Shown here: piece by piece, positions 1-7,324 of the stretch
How the letters are laid out: the number at the start of each line of letters is the position of its first letter
Numbering within the stretch: the first letter of the stretch is position 1
Assembly (NCBI GenBank): GCA_903929325.1
Contig: CAIYUD010000098.1
Span: 1 to 12,088, forward strand
DNA: 12,088 nucleotides
Direction of reading: 5' to 3'
Source of the DNA: an uncultured Opitutia bacterium
GTDB lineage: Bacteria; Verrucomicrobiota; Verrucomicrobiia; Opitutales; UBA953
Program-made: the position numbers and the translations under genes
The notes under the pieces: model-generated
What the model was told of the DNA's origin: nothing
What the model saw: only the letters and a program-made list of their open reading frames with translations
Database searches by the model: none

Positions 1-435
1 ACCTTCTTCGCCGTCGGTAGAAATATAGGTGAAGCGAATATAGGCAGCCTGACGCAATGTGCCAACTTCTGCCTTCCAGCGGCGACAGTCGAATCCGATG
101 CGGCCTCCGTGGTTGCAGTTCGGACCATTATTTGCCGCTAAGGTAAAAATTTTCCCATCAAGGCTGAAGCGCGCATTACCAATTCGGTTAGCATAGCGTC
201 CGCAGACTGAACCAAAGCAGCCACCGCGAGCTCGGTGCAATTGAGCAACATCACCGAAGCCAAGGATGACGTCAGCGAAATTCCCAGACATGTCGGGGGT
301 GTTCCAGCTTACCCAGGTGGCGCCCCATTCGGTAAACGACGCTTGGTATTTGCCGACAGTTAAAACCCACCGATGAGCAGGAAGGCCGTCCGGAGCCTGT
401 CCATAAGCTAGCCGCTCGACAGACGGCACTACCAT
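1..435 (-). CDS. galM: Aldose 1-epimerase (galactose mutarotase), 5' part only
   Basis: This gene begins at the ATG at 435-433 and is cut by the left window edge after 145 codons; the full family length is about 340 residues. The enzyme interconverts the alpha and beta anomers of aldoses such as galactose and glucose. The visible part carries family hallmarks in order: an N-terminal beta-sandwich start with TEWGAT (residues 35-40), DVILGF (55-60), the strongly conserved GRYANRI (79-85) with the substrate-binding Arg84, the NNGPN..HGG block (102-111) with conserved His109, and a GFD..RW stretch (114-120). The catalytic His and Glu of the C-terminal half lie outside the window. The start lies one base after the stop of the upstream surA-like gene, which implies co-transcription with mfd and surA. 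No Shine-Dalgarno sequence precedes it. The assignment is firm at family level; the preferred sugar cannot be read. Confidence 0.9.
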   Translation of the reverse strand, partial: MVVPSVERLAYGQAPDGLPAHRWVLTVGKYQASFTEWGATWVSWNTPDMSGNFADVILGFGDVAQLHRARGGCFGSVCGRYANRIGNARFSLDGKIFTLAANNGPNCNHGGRIGFDCRRWKAEVGTLRQAAYIRFTYISTDGEEG

Positions 436-436
436 C

Positions 437-1426
437 TTAGCGAATTTCGGGAGAGTGTTTCTCGCGAAGTCGCTCCAGCCAAGCATTCACTGCTTTGCTG
501 CCCATTTCTTCGCGCAGTGTGGTTTCAATGACTGTGCGCACGTCTTCAATAGGAGCGGTGCCAGCTGGGCGAAAACCTTCTCGTAAGAAAAGAAAATGAG
601 CCTTTTCTCCGCCAGCGTCTAATGTGACGAGTTCGGAAATGCCGCCATCGGGTAATTTGCGTATTTCTTGGACAGCGATTTCAGCTAAAGCGGTAACGTC
701 GCGCCAGCCTGTGTCGCCGCCTGCCGAACGATTCTCGTCGTCGCTGGAAACTTTGGCCGCGGATGCGAAGCGTTCTCGCATATCGCCCGTTCCGCTGCGA
801 ATGGCGGCTTGCACGGCCTGCGCGCGCTTCAAGGTCTCCTCCGGTGATTCGGAGGCGCGGCGCAGGATGGCAATCTGACGAAAGCGTACCTGTTCAGGGC
901 GCTTATAGTCAGTCTTGTGTGCATCGTAATAAGCCTGAATGCGTGCAGGGCTAACTTCAGCGATACCCTTGCGCACCTCACTGATCATGTACTCAAAAAT
1001 AATCCGGTCCTCGATTTGCTTGCGATTTTCGGCGAGCGAGAGACCAGCTTCTCGAAGGGCTGCGTAATAGCGAAGACGGTCTCCTCCAAATTGGCGACGC
1101 ACGGTGTCATCAATATCTGATTCAACCATTGCTGGCGGAATAGTCATTTTACTGTTTTCGCGAAATTCACGTAAGACAATTGCGCGGTCTGAGAGTGAAC
1201 GCATGACCTCATCAGCCGCCTTGCGGATGGCTGCGCTTTTTTGATCTTCTGTGCCCTCAAGCGTGCGCGCAAATGGGGCAAGCTGTTTGCGAATATCGGA
1301 GACAGTAACGACTTCGTCTCCTGCGACGATGACGATACGATCGGTATTTTGTTGCGACCACGCTTCGTCCGCTACGTTGTTAGCAGGGGTTGCAAGTAAG
1401 AGTGTGGCGAGGAGGCTGGTAATCAT
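437..1426 (-). CDS. SurA-like periplasmic peptidyl-prolyl cis-trans isomerase (parvulin type)
   Basis: A 329-residue protein with a hydrophobic N-terminus (residues 3-15, possible cleavage after ATPA near 15) that would send it to the periplasm; the leader has no positive charge before the hydrophobic core, which is unusual. A SurA_N-like helical chaperone module follows, with the typical start IVIVAGDEVVTVSDI (31-45), up to about residue 160. A single parvulin domain occupies about 178-283, with RFRQIAI (181-187), the SSDDENRSAGGDTGW block (227-241), LPDGGISE (258-265) and FLFLREG (278-284). A helical C-terminal segment (292-325) packs back in SurA. E. coli SurA has two parvulin domains; this has one. 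Such proteins help outer-membrane proteins fold on their way to BamA, which is also encoded in this window. The ATG overlaps the mfd stop as ATGA (1423-1426), suggesting translational coupling. PrsA or PpiD-like parvulins are the alternative family names; I therefore give no symbol. Confidence 0.85.
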   Translation of the reverse strand: MITSLLATLLLATPANNVADEAWSQQNTDRIVIVAGDEVVTVSDIRKQLAPFARTLEGTEDQKSAAIRKAADEVMRSLSDRAIVLREFRENSKMTIPPAMVESDIDDTVRRQFGGDRLRYYAALREAGLSLAENRKQIEDRIIFEYMISEVRKGIAEVSPARIQAYYDAHKTDYKRPEQVRFRQIAILRRASESPEETLKRAQAVQAAIRSGTGDMRERFASAAKVSSDDENRSAGGDTGWRDVTALAEIAVQEIRKLPDGGISELVTLDAGGEKAHFLFLREGFRPAGTAPIEDVRTVIETTLREEMGSKAVNAWLERLREKHSPEIR

Positions 1427-4400
1427 GTCGTGCCCAAGGGCGGTAGTCGCGAGAGAAACCCTCGGACCTCTGTCAGTTTCCGCAGGGGGTCTTTGGCGGT
1501 CAAGCGGGGAAACCGTCCAAACTGCATTATAGGTTCTTCCACTCCATTGGCTTTTACGCGCACACAGCGCAGGATATTACCGTCGGTTTCTACACGAACA
1601 ACTCGGTGCAACTCTGCCAAGCACCTTAATTCGGCTAATTTCAGCAAAGCATCCGCTTCCGGTGGTATGCGACCAAAGCGATCGCGCAAGTCTGCCCGCA
1701 GTTCTTTGACAGCCTGGCTGTCAGGGGTCAGGGCGATGCGACGGAAAGCTTCGATGCGTAAGCGTGTCTCTGGAATCCAAGTTACGGGAAGTGTTGCGGT
1801 TAAGATAGGTCCAGTGGGTGCGTCGATAGATTCGGTAGTTATGCCTAAGGGAGTGTCCGCGTGCTGAATACAATCGAGGTGAATTTCAGCGCGAATACCC
1901 GTGGCAGCTCCGCCTTTGAGTCGGCTGATGCTTTGACGTAAAAGTTGGCAGTAAAGTTCGAAGCCAACGCCGGCGATATGACCGCTTTGTTCTGAACCTA
2001 ATAAGTTGCCTGCACCGCGTAATTCAAGATCGCGCATGGCAATGCGAAATCCTGCCCCAAGCTGATTGTGCTGTCGAACGGCTGAAAGTCGGTGACGCGC
2101 GCGTTCAGCCATTTGTCCATGACGGTGTAAAAAGAGATATGCGTACGCTTGGCGATTAAAGCGTCCCACGCGTCCTCGGATTTGGTAAAGCTGGGCTAAG
2201 CCGAGTCGGTCCGCGCCTTCGAGGATTAGGGTGTTGCAGTTGGGTATGTCTAGGCCGGTCTCAATGATGGTTGTGCAGACAAGTACATCATGATTTCCGG
2301 CAACAAAGTCCGACATGACAGCTTCGAGTTCTCCGCTACCCATTTGTCCGTGCCCAACTGAAATCCGCGCCTCGGGTACAACTTGCCGAATACGTGCAGC
2401 CGTTGCCTCAATGGTTTCGATTCGGTTATGGAGATAAAATACTTGTCCACCCCGGGCAAGTTCAGCGCGGATGGCATCGCGCACGAGATTTTCATCATAC
2501 GAACGCACGGATGTTCGGATGGGTAGACGTTCGCGCGGAGGCGTTTCAATGACACTTAAGTCGCGGGCACCGACGAGTGCCAAATAAAGCGTACGCGGGA
2601 TCGGCGTCGCACTCATTGCGATGACGTCCACTTCCATCCTTAAGCGCTTAAGTTGTTCTTTGTGACGAACACCAAAGCGGTGCTCTTCGTCGACAACGAC
2701 CAAGCCTAATTTCGCGAAGGCGGTTCCTTCGCTGAGTAACGCATGGGTGCCGACAACGACGTCAACCGTGCCAGCCTTCGCTCGTTCGCGCGTCGCAGCG
2801 CGTTGTGTGGCCGTGCGATATGAGCTGAGTAGTTCAACCGATATTGGCCACCGTGCCATGCGCTCGCGGAAAGTTTCGTGTAGTTGTTGAGCGAGGACAG
2901 TGGTCGGGGCGAGCACAGCAACTTGTCGACCTCCCAGTAAGCATTTAAAAGCCGCACGGAGTGCGACTTCGGTTTTGCCAAATCCCACGTCGCCGCAAAT
3001 AAGACGGTCCATGGGCGATGCTCGCTCGAGGTCATTTTTAGTTTCGGCAATTGCTCGAGTTTGATCGGGCGTTTCGCGATGTGGAAACGACCGTTCGAAC
3101 TCTCCCATCCAAGGATTTTCTTCGTCTCGCGGGTGCGAGATGCCAGGTCGGGTCGTGCGGGTTGCTTGCACAGATAGTAATTCAGCTGCGAGATCCAGCG
3201 TGGCATGTTCTGCGGCCTTGCGCGTACGTTCCCATCCGCCGCCACCGAGCTTCGAAAGTCGGGGAGTGATTCGGCCCATGCCGACATAGCGTGATAGTAA
3301 ATGCGACTCGCGGATTGCGAGATGAAGCATGGCTTTATCGGCGAACTCGAGGGATAGGTATTCTTGCGGTCGGCCTTCGACGTCAAACGTACGGATGCCA
3401 CGAAAAAGACAAATGCCCTGAGTCGCGTGCACAAGTGCGTCGCCTTCGACCAGTTCTGAGAAATCTAAAAGATGTCCAACTTGTGAACGTTGAGCGGTGC
3501 GGCGGCGCGGAAGCGATGCAAGGGTGCGCCTTCGTCGTGCGAATAATTCGCGCTCCGTTAATAAAATCAGTCCCTTGGACAAGGGGCCTGGAAGTTGATT
3601 CGGCTCAACCAGTGAGCCGGCGGAAATACGCGCGACGTTAACCTCTGCTTTGAATCCACGAATTTCAGCAGCATCACTGCCAGCCCGTTCTTTGGCGCCT
3701 TCTGTGTCGACGGCAATAATCACTGGCCGACCGTCTCGAGCACGGCTGGCAGCGGCGCGTAATACCGCTGCACGCGTCAACGAAGTTTCCGCGGCCCCTG
3801 CGCCGACCATGAGATCTTCCGCAGATGTCACCGGGCAGGGTTCGCTTTTGAGTCCAGTCGGCGCGGTATCTGTCTCCTCTAAAGCTAAAAGACTTATACC
3901 GCTTTTAAGAGCTTCGGCGACTGCGGGATGCTCTGCGGTGCCACCCGTAGCGACAATTAGGGTATCGGCGGGTAGATGGTCAATCAGTCGGCCTGAGGAA
4001 ATTTGATGACCGAGTCCCAAGATTACTAAAGAGACACTTTCTTTTTCGCTTCGTTGTGTCGCTGGATCAAACGTGCGGATGGATTCAACCGTATCGCCAA
4101 AACAATCGATGCGCGAAGGCTCGGTTGCGTTCAGCGGATAAACATCTAAGATACCACCGCGAATAGCATATTCACCGGGATGTTCGCAGAGTGCTTCCGA
4201 CGTATAGCCGACGGCGGCTAACTTCGTGGCAATTCCCTGTAAATTTACTTTATCCCCAGTGGCGATACTGACTTCTCGCTGGGCCAACTCTTGAGCAGCG
4301 GGCGCAGACCGTAGCAAGGCACTCGGCGAACAGGCAAGTAATAGGGGTCGAGTGGTGTCATGTTTGCCGTGGCGAAGTTCGGCTAGCGCCCCGAGTAAAT

Positions 4401-4653
4401 CACACTCGGCATCGAAGCTATCCGTAGCGACGTCCGCCTCACTGATGGCACGTGCTGTGGGTTTAGATTGAGTTAAGATTTGTAGGAGCAGGCCTGTTTC
4501 TTCGGCTAAGGTTTCGGCTGCGCCTAGGTTCGTTGCTAAGCAGACAATGACATGTCGGCCAGTTGCATGGGCACAGGCGACCACAGGTGCGGCATGAGGG
4601 GAGGCACCCGTTAAACAGAGACGAAGAGCTGGTGGACGTGCCACGTGAACCAA
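1423..4653 (-). CDS. mfd: Transcription-repair coupling factor Mfd
   Basis: A 1076-residue DNA translocase that removes stalled RNA polymerase from damaged DNA and recruits UvrA for nucleotide excision repair (E. coli Mfd has 1148 residues). Domains visible in order: UvrB-homology module (about 10-350) with EHPGEYAIRGGILDVYP (157-173) and the FGDTVESIRTFD block (185-196); an RNA polymerase-interacting CarD-like domain (about 395-465) with YLSLEFADKAMLHLAI and the following LLSRYVG; then the RecG-like motor with Walker A GDVGFGKTE (554-562), DEEH box (655-658) followed by RFGV, SATPIPRT (681-688), TTIIETGLDIPN (794-805) and motif VI QIRGRVGR (824-831), then the TRG-type block DLELRGAGNLLG (875-886) and a C-terminal D7 domain. 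The reading frame is bounded by TAA at 4660-4662. The first possible starts are TTG at 4653 and GTG at 4644; no ATG occurs before codon 282, well inside conserved sequence. It overlaps the downstream surA-like gene by four bases. Confidence 0.97.
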   Translation of the reverse strand: MVHVARPPALRLCLTGASPHAAPVVACAHATGRHVIVCLATNLGAAETLAEETGLLLQILTQSKPTARAISEADVATDSFDAECDLLGALAELRHGKHDTTRPLLLACSPSALLRSAPAAQELAQREVSIATGDKVNLQGIATKLAAVGYTSEALCEHPGEYAIRGGILDVYPLNATEPSRIDCFGDTVESIRTFDPATQRSEKESVSLVILGLGHQISSGRLIDHLPADTLIVATGGTAEHPAVAEALKSGISLLALEETDTAPTGLKSEPCPVTSAEDLMVGAGAAETSLTRAAVLRAAASRARDGRPVIIAVDTEGAKERAGSDAAEIRGFKAEVNVARISAGSLVEPNQLPGPLSKGLILLTERELFARRRRTLASLPRRRTAQRSQVGHLLDFSELVEGDALVHATQGICLFRGIRTFDVEGRPQEYLSLEFADKAMLHLAIRESHLLSRYVGMGRITPRLSKLGGGGWERTRKAAEHATLDLAAELLSVQATRTTRPGISHPRDEENPWMGEFERSFPHRETPDQTRAIAETKNDLERASPMDRLICGDVGFGKTEVALRAAFKCLLGGRQVAVLAPTTVLAQQLHETFRERMARWPISVELLSSYRTATQRAATRERAKAGTVDVVVGTHALLSEGTAFAKLGLVVVDEEHRFGVRHKEQLKRLRMEVDVIAMSATPIPRTLYLALVGARDLSVIETPPRERLPIRTSVRSYDENLVRDAIRAELARGGQVFYLHNRIETIEATAARIRQVVPEARISVGHGQMGSGELEAVMSDFVAGNHDVLVCTTIIETGLDIPNCNTLILEGADRLGLAQLYQIRGRVGRFNRQAYAYLFLHRHGQMAERARHRLSAVRQHNQLGAGFRIAMRDLELRGAGNLLGSEQSGHIAGVGFELYCQLLRQSISRLKGGAATGIRAEIHLDCIQHADTPLGITTESIDAPTGPILTATLPVTWIPETRLRIEAFRRIALTPDSQAVKELRADLRDRFGRIPPEADALLKLAELRCLAELHRVVRVETDGNILRCVRVKANGVEEPIMQFGRFPRLTAKDPLRKLTEVRGFLSRLPPLGTT

Positions 4654-4708
4654 GAGGTGTTAAGGGGTTTTCCCTTTCACACAAACTCCCAATTGAATTA
4701 TCAGCGAC

Positions 4709-6226
4709 TCACTTGTCCCATTTTAGAGGGAAAAGGGCGTTCACTTGCGTTTGCTCTCGGAGAATTTTTTGAGCCGCCGCGATGTCATCTGTATGCTCGG
4801 CTGCAATGTCTTTAGTTTCGTTTGGATCGCTGCTGATGGCATACACTTCCCAAGGACCTGGTGTCTTTGTTTGAAGGTTGCGACGAACGACTTTAATATC
4901 GCCCATGCGTACGGCAACTTGACCGCCGTACTCTGGATAAACCCAAACCATCGGCAGGCGCGGTCCAGTCAGCGGTGCACCTTTGATAACTGACCAAAGA
5001 TTTTGTCCGTCGAGACCTTTGGGGATAGTGACTCCGCTAGCTGCACAAAGGGTTGGATACCAGTCGGCAAAATAACTCGGCGTCTCGTTGATGGTTCCTG
5101 CTTTGACGCCTTGAGGCCAGCGCGCAATCAGAGGAACGCGTAAACCGCCTTCATAAACACTGCCTTTGAGGCCACGCAGGCCGGCTACAGAATTAAAGAA
5201 AGATGCATCGACGCCACCGATACCGAATGTGTTCGCTGGGTTTGTTGTGCCTGCAGGATCTTTTTTGGCGAAGGGGCCGTGAGTGGTGCCGTTATCTGAG
5301 GTGAAGATAATTAAAGTATCATCTAAAATACCTGCGCGTTCGAGGGCTGCGCGAACTTTGCCAACGTGCCGATCAAGTTCTGAAATCATTGCAGCGTAAG
5401 CGGCATGCGGGCGAGGGTGGGGCGTATACCCGTTTTCACCACGGTACGGAATAGGATCCCATTCTTTGGGATACGCTTCGACGGCTGCAATGGGCGGTTG
5501 CAGTGCGGTGTGTGGTTCGGTGAAAGGAAGGTAGAGGAAGAAAGGCTTACCTTTATTTCTCTCAATAAACTGAACGGCTTCTTCGACGATCACGGTTGAG
5601 GCGTGTACTTTGCCCGTCCATTTTTCCATGGTTACTTCGCCTTCAGGTTGAGTGGCGTGTCCAGGTATAGGATTTTCGTTGAGTGGAACTTGTGTCGCGT
5701 TGCGCCAAAGATGACTCGGGTAATAGGAGTGAGCTTCGGCTTGGCAGTTGTAACCAAAAAATAAATCGAAACCGTGCAGATTGGGGTCTCCGCTTGAGCC
5801 CACGGGACCAAGACCCCATTTGCCCATGGCGCCGGTGACAAAGCCTGCGTTGTGGAGGGTTTGCGCAAGCGTTACCGTTTCGCGAGCGATTGGGTGTTGC
5901 CCTTCTTTAAACTCAGGGAAGCTGACCTCGGCCTGACGGTTTCCGCGAATTTCAGCATGACCAAGGTGTTTTCCAGTGAGAAGTACGCAGCGCGCGGGCG
6001 CACAAACGGGAGCACCTGAATAATGTTGAGTGAAGCGTGTGCCCTCTGCCGCTAAGCGATCAATGTTCGGCGTTTTAATTTTTGTTTGTCCGTAACAACC
6101 CAATTCGCCGTAACCGAGGTCATCAGCGAGGATGAAGACAATATTCTTGGGGCGCGCTAACTCGGTCGATTCTACGGCACTGATATTCAGACAGCTAAAT
6201 GCGAAAATTGTCAGAAGGATGCGCAT
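4709..6226 (-). CDS. Secreted formylglycine-dependent sulfatase (arylsulfatase A-like)
   Basis: A 505-residue S1-type sulfatase that hydrolyses sulfate esters, probably on a carbohydrate; the substrate cannot be read. A signal peptide is visible (1-18, cleavage near AVES). Key features: metal-binding Asp35-Asp36 in FILADDLGYGELG; the maturation motif C-A-P-A-R at 75-79 with TGKHLGH (84-90), where Cys75 would be oxidised to formylglycine by a maturase; MGKWGLG (134-140); PFTEPH with His239; FTSDNGTTHG with Asp311 and Asn312 (308-317); and Lys354 in GLRGLKGSVYEGGLRVP. All expected catalytic positions are present, so the enzyme looks active. I chose the ATG at 6226 because it starts the signal peptide; the open frame continues upstream to 6346, but only through the tRNA-Leu gene. 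It lies 28 bases after the tRNA and 55 bases before mfd, with no clear promoter, Shine-Dalgarno sequence or terminator. Sulfatases of this kind are abundant in Verrucomicrobiota and Planctomycetota. Confidence 0.93.
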   Translation of the reverse strand: MRILLTIFAFSCLNISAVESTELARPKNIVFILADDLGYGELGCYGQTKIKTPNIDRLAAEGTRFTQHYSGAPVCAPARCVLLTGKHLGHAEIRGNRQAEVSFPEFKEGQHPIARETVTLAQTLHNAGFVTGAMGKWGLGPVGSSGDPNLHGFDLFFGYNCQAEAHSYYPSHLWRNATQVPLNENPIPGHATQPEGEVTMEKWTGKVHASTVIVEEAVQFIERNKGKPFFLYLPFTEPHTALQPPIAAVEAYPKEWDPIPYRGENGYTPHPRPHAAYAAMISELDRHVGKVRAALERAGILDDTLIIFTSDNGTTHGPFAKKDPAGTTNPANTFGIGGVDASFFNSVAGLRGLKGSVYEGGLRVPLIARWPQGVKAGTINETPSYFADWYPTLCAASGVTIPKGLDGQNLWSVIKGAPLTGPRLPMVWVYPEYGGQVAVRMGDIKVVRRNLQTKTPGPWEVYAISSDPNETKDIAAEHTDDIAAAQKILREQTQVNALFPLKWDK

Positions 6227-6254
6227 GGTTATGAAGTGTAAATCAATGCTCCGG

Positions 6255-6336
6255 TGCCGGGAGAGGGACTCGAACCCACACGCTTTAAGGGCGGCTGATT
6301 TTGAGTCAGCTGCGGCTGCCATTTCGCCATCCCGGC
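6255..6336 (-). tRNA. tRNA-Leu (anticodon CAA)
   Basis: The minus strand folds into a class II tRNA of 82 bases. The acceptor stem pairs GCCGGGA (6336-6330) with TCCCGGC (6262-6256), and discriminator A is at 6255. The D stem is GCG/CGC, the anticodon stem GCTGA/TCAGC, and the loop CTCAAAA (6305-6299) has anticodon CAA at 6303-6301, reading the leucine codon UUG. A long variable arm (CGC/GCG stem) is typical of tRNA-Leu. The T arm is GTGGG-TTCGAGT-CCCTC, with a T.T mismatch at positions 50 and 64. The 3' CCA is not encoded; the genome reads CCG after the discriminator. It resembles E. coli tRNA-Leu(CAA) in its D and anticodon arms. Confidence 0.95.
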
Positions 6337-6449
6337 CACGGAGCAACCGTATCTTTGGCTGAACCTTGCACAGGAAAGAAGCCTAAAGCGATTCAACGGC
6401 CTCTCTTATAGGCCTAAAACCTTAGTTATTTCCTATGGTATGGACGGTG

Positions 6450-6576
6450 TTGGCGGTCTCGGGTGACGCTGCAATTTCCCTTGCCAAAGGTCTAGTGGAG
6501 CCTCACGTTCGACCCTCCTTTCCCCCGGGAGAGGCACGGCCGGAGACCTCCGGGCCCGCGACTCACCGGGAACCTA
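6450..6576 (+). ncRNA. Candidate structured RNA or leader upstream of rplY
   Basis: Several helices can be drawn by eye. A long-range stem pairs 6462-6469 (GGTGA and CGC) with 6558-6567 (GCG and TCACC, with a two-base bulge); it extends outward with mismatches to GGT (6455-6457) / ACC (6572-6574). Inside lie three hairpins: GGTC (6489-6492) / GACC (6511-6514) closing a GTGG-AGCC-TCAC hairpin (6495-6506); a 7-bp hairpin 6517-6523 / 6528-6534 with loop CCCG; and a 7-bp hairpin 6538-6544 / 6549-6556 with loop GACC and one bulged G. TTGGC (6450-6454) can also pair with GCCAA (6483-6487), giving a pseudoknot with the long-range stem or an alternative fold. I do not recognise it as SRP RNA, 6S RNA, tmRNA or a known riboswitch. 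It could be a ribosomal-protein leader acting on rplY, a separate small RNA, or chance structure in GC-rich DNA; the strand is inferred from the downstream genes. Confidence 0.3.
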
Positions 6577-6582
6577 CATCCT

Positions 6583-6588
6583 TATAAT
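6583..6588 (+). promoter_or_regulatory. Possible -10 element (TATAAT) just before rplY
   Basis: A perfect TATAAT ends nine bases before the rplY ATG at 6598. Transcription from it would begin near 6594-6598 and give an almost leaderless mRNA. No good -35 hexamer is found 16-18 bases upstream (the site reads GACTCA), so the element may be fortuitous. Confidence 0.35.
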
Positions 6589-6597
6589 TCTACACTC

Positions 6598-7317
6598 ATG
6601 AAGCAGCTCCAGCTAACCGTCAAAACCCGCGAGGGCAATGGTCGTGGCCCTTCCCGTCGCCTCCGCGTCGCGGGTGCCATCCCAGCCGTTATTTATGGCA
6701 AATCCGGCAACCGCATGATCGCAGTTGATCAAGTCGCTTTCCGTTTGCTGATGCGCGCCAAGGGCCCAGCTGCCGCCTTGATTGAACTCTCCGTCGAAGG
6801 TGCCGGCAAGATGCTCACCCTTATTAAAGAGTTTCAACGCCATCCCATCACTCAGAAGTTCCTCCATATCGACCTTTTGGAAATCGATCCAAATGTGCCT
6901 ATGACTGCTCCTGTGCCTGTGCGCACGATTGGTGAGCCTGTCGGTGTGAAGATTGATGGTGGTACGTTAGCACTCGTTTCCCAGACCGTCACGGTCCGCT
7001 GTCTCCCGAAGGATCTCCCTGAGTTCCTTGAAGTCGACGTCTCGCACCTTAAGGTTAACGAATCGATTCACGTCGGTGAAGTTAAGCCTCCTGCAGGCAT
7101 TACCTTCCCTGGCGATTTGAAGCGCGTTATTGCCATTGTTTCCGAAATGGCTGCCGAAGAAGCTGCTTCTGCCCCTGCTACGGGTGCTCCTGTGGTCGCT
7201 GCGGATGGTACAACTGCGGCTCCTGCTGCAGATGGTGCAGCTGCCCCTGCGGCTGCTGCTGCAGCTGGCGGCGACGCTGCCAAAGCGCCTGCGGCTGCCC
7301 CTGCGGCCAAAAAGTAA
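6598..7317 (+). CDS. rplY: 50S ribosomal protein L25 (Ctc/TL5 family)
   Basis: A 239-residue protein of the two-domain TL5/Ctc type that binds 5S rRNA in the large subunit. The N-terminal L25 domain (about 4-93) shows LTVKTREGNGRGPSRRLRVAG, IPAVIYG (28-34) and the conserved IKEFQRHPITQKFLHIDLLEI (76-96). The C-terminal beta domain (about 98-185) contains VPVRTIGEPVGVKIDGGTL and LPEFLEVDVSHLKVNESIHVGEV. The last 55 residues (185-239) are a low-complexity Ala/Pro-rich tail ending in Lys-Lys, a common trait in this family but long here. The ATG at 6598 matches the family N-terminus; no Shine-Dalgarno sequence precedes it. It is first in the cluster with pth, rpsF, ssb and rplI; rplY next to pth is a widespread arrangement. 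Confidence 0.95.
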   Translation: MKQLQLTVKTREGNGRGPSRRLRVAGAIPAVIYGKSGNRMIAVDQVAFRLLMRAKGPAAALIELSVEGAGKMLTLIKEFQRHPITQKFLHIDLLEIDPNVPMTAPVPVRTIGEPVGVKIDGGTLALVSQTVTVRCLPKDLPEFLEVDVSHLKVNESIHVGEVKPPAGITFPGDLKRVIAIVSEMAAEEAASAPATGAPVVAADGTTAAPAADGAAAPAAAAAAGGDAAKAPAAAPAAKK

Positions 7318-7324
7318 GTTTCCC

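Larger units (their letters stand above)
6337..6597. other. Divergent intergenic region, structured
   Basis: This 261-base gap separates the minus-strand tRNA gene from the plus-strand rplY cluster, so it should hold promoters for both directions. I see no convincing protein-coding frame in it. The left part (6355-6440) contains an inverted repeat GGCCT (6398-6402) / AGGCC (6410-6414) with TATAAG inside on the minus strand, a possible but unsupported -10 for the tRNA; no good -35 lies at the right distance. The right part (6450-6576) is rich in compatible base pairing and is listed separately. The last bases hold a TATAAT. Confidence 0.6.

Noticed and set aside
2706..3434. A 242-codon open frame on the minus strand
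   Set aside because: It lies in another frame inside mfd, over the conserved RNA polymerase-interacting and helicase motifs, and its product resembles nothing and has no domain pattern.
4661..4678. AAGGG/CCCTT hairpin after the sulfatase considered as an intrinsic terminator
   Set aside because: The stem is about 5 bp and lacks a T run in either direction.
6227..6346. N-terminal extension of the sulfatase by 40 codons to an ATG at 6346
   Set aside because: This stretch is the tRNA-Leu gene read as protein; the ATG at 6226 begins a proper signal peptide followed by the conserved sulfatase start.
6398..6414. Inverted repeat GGCCT/AGGCC considered as a terminator or operator
   Set aside because: Only 5 bp with a 7-base loop, no T run on either strand, and no second copy in the window; kept only as a remark in the intergenic entry.
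6440..6590. SRP RNA, 6S RNA or tmRNA in the divergent intergenic region
   Set aside because: The conserved SRP tip (GGAAGGAAGCAG-like), a tRNA-like tmRNA end, and the typical 6S layout are not seen on either strand.
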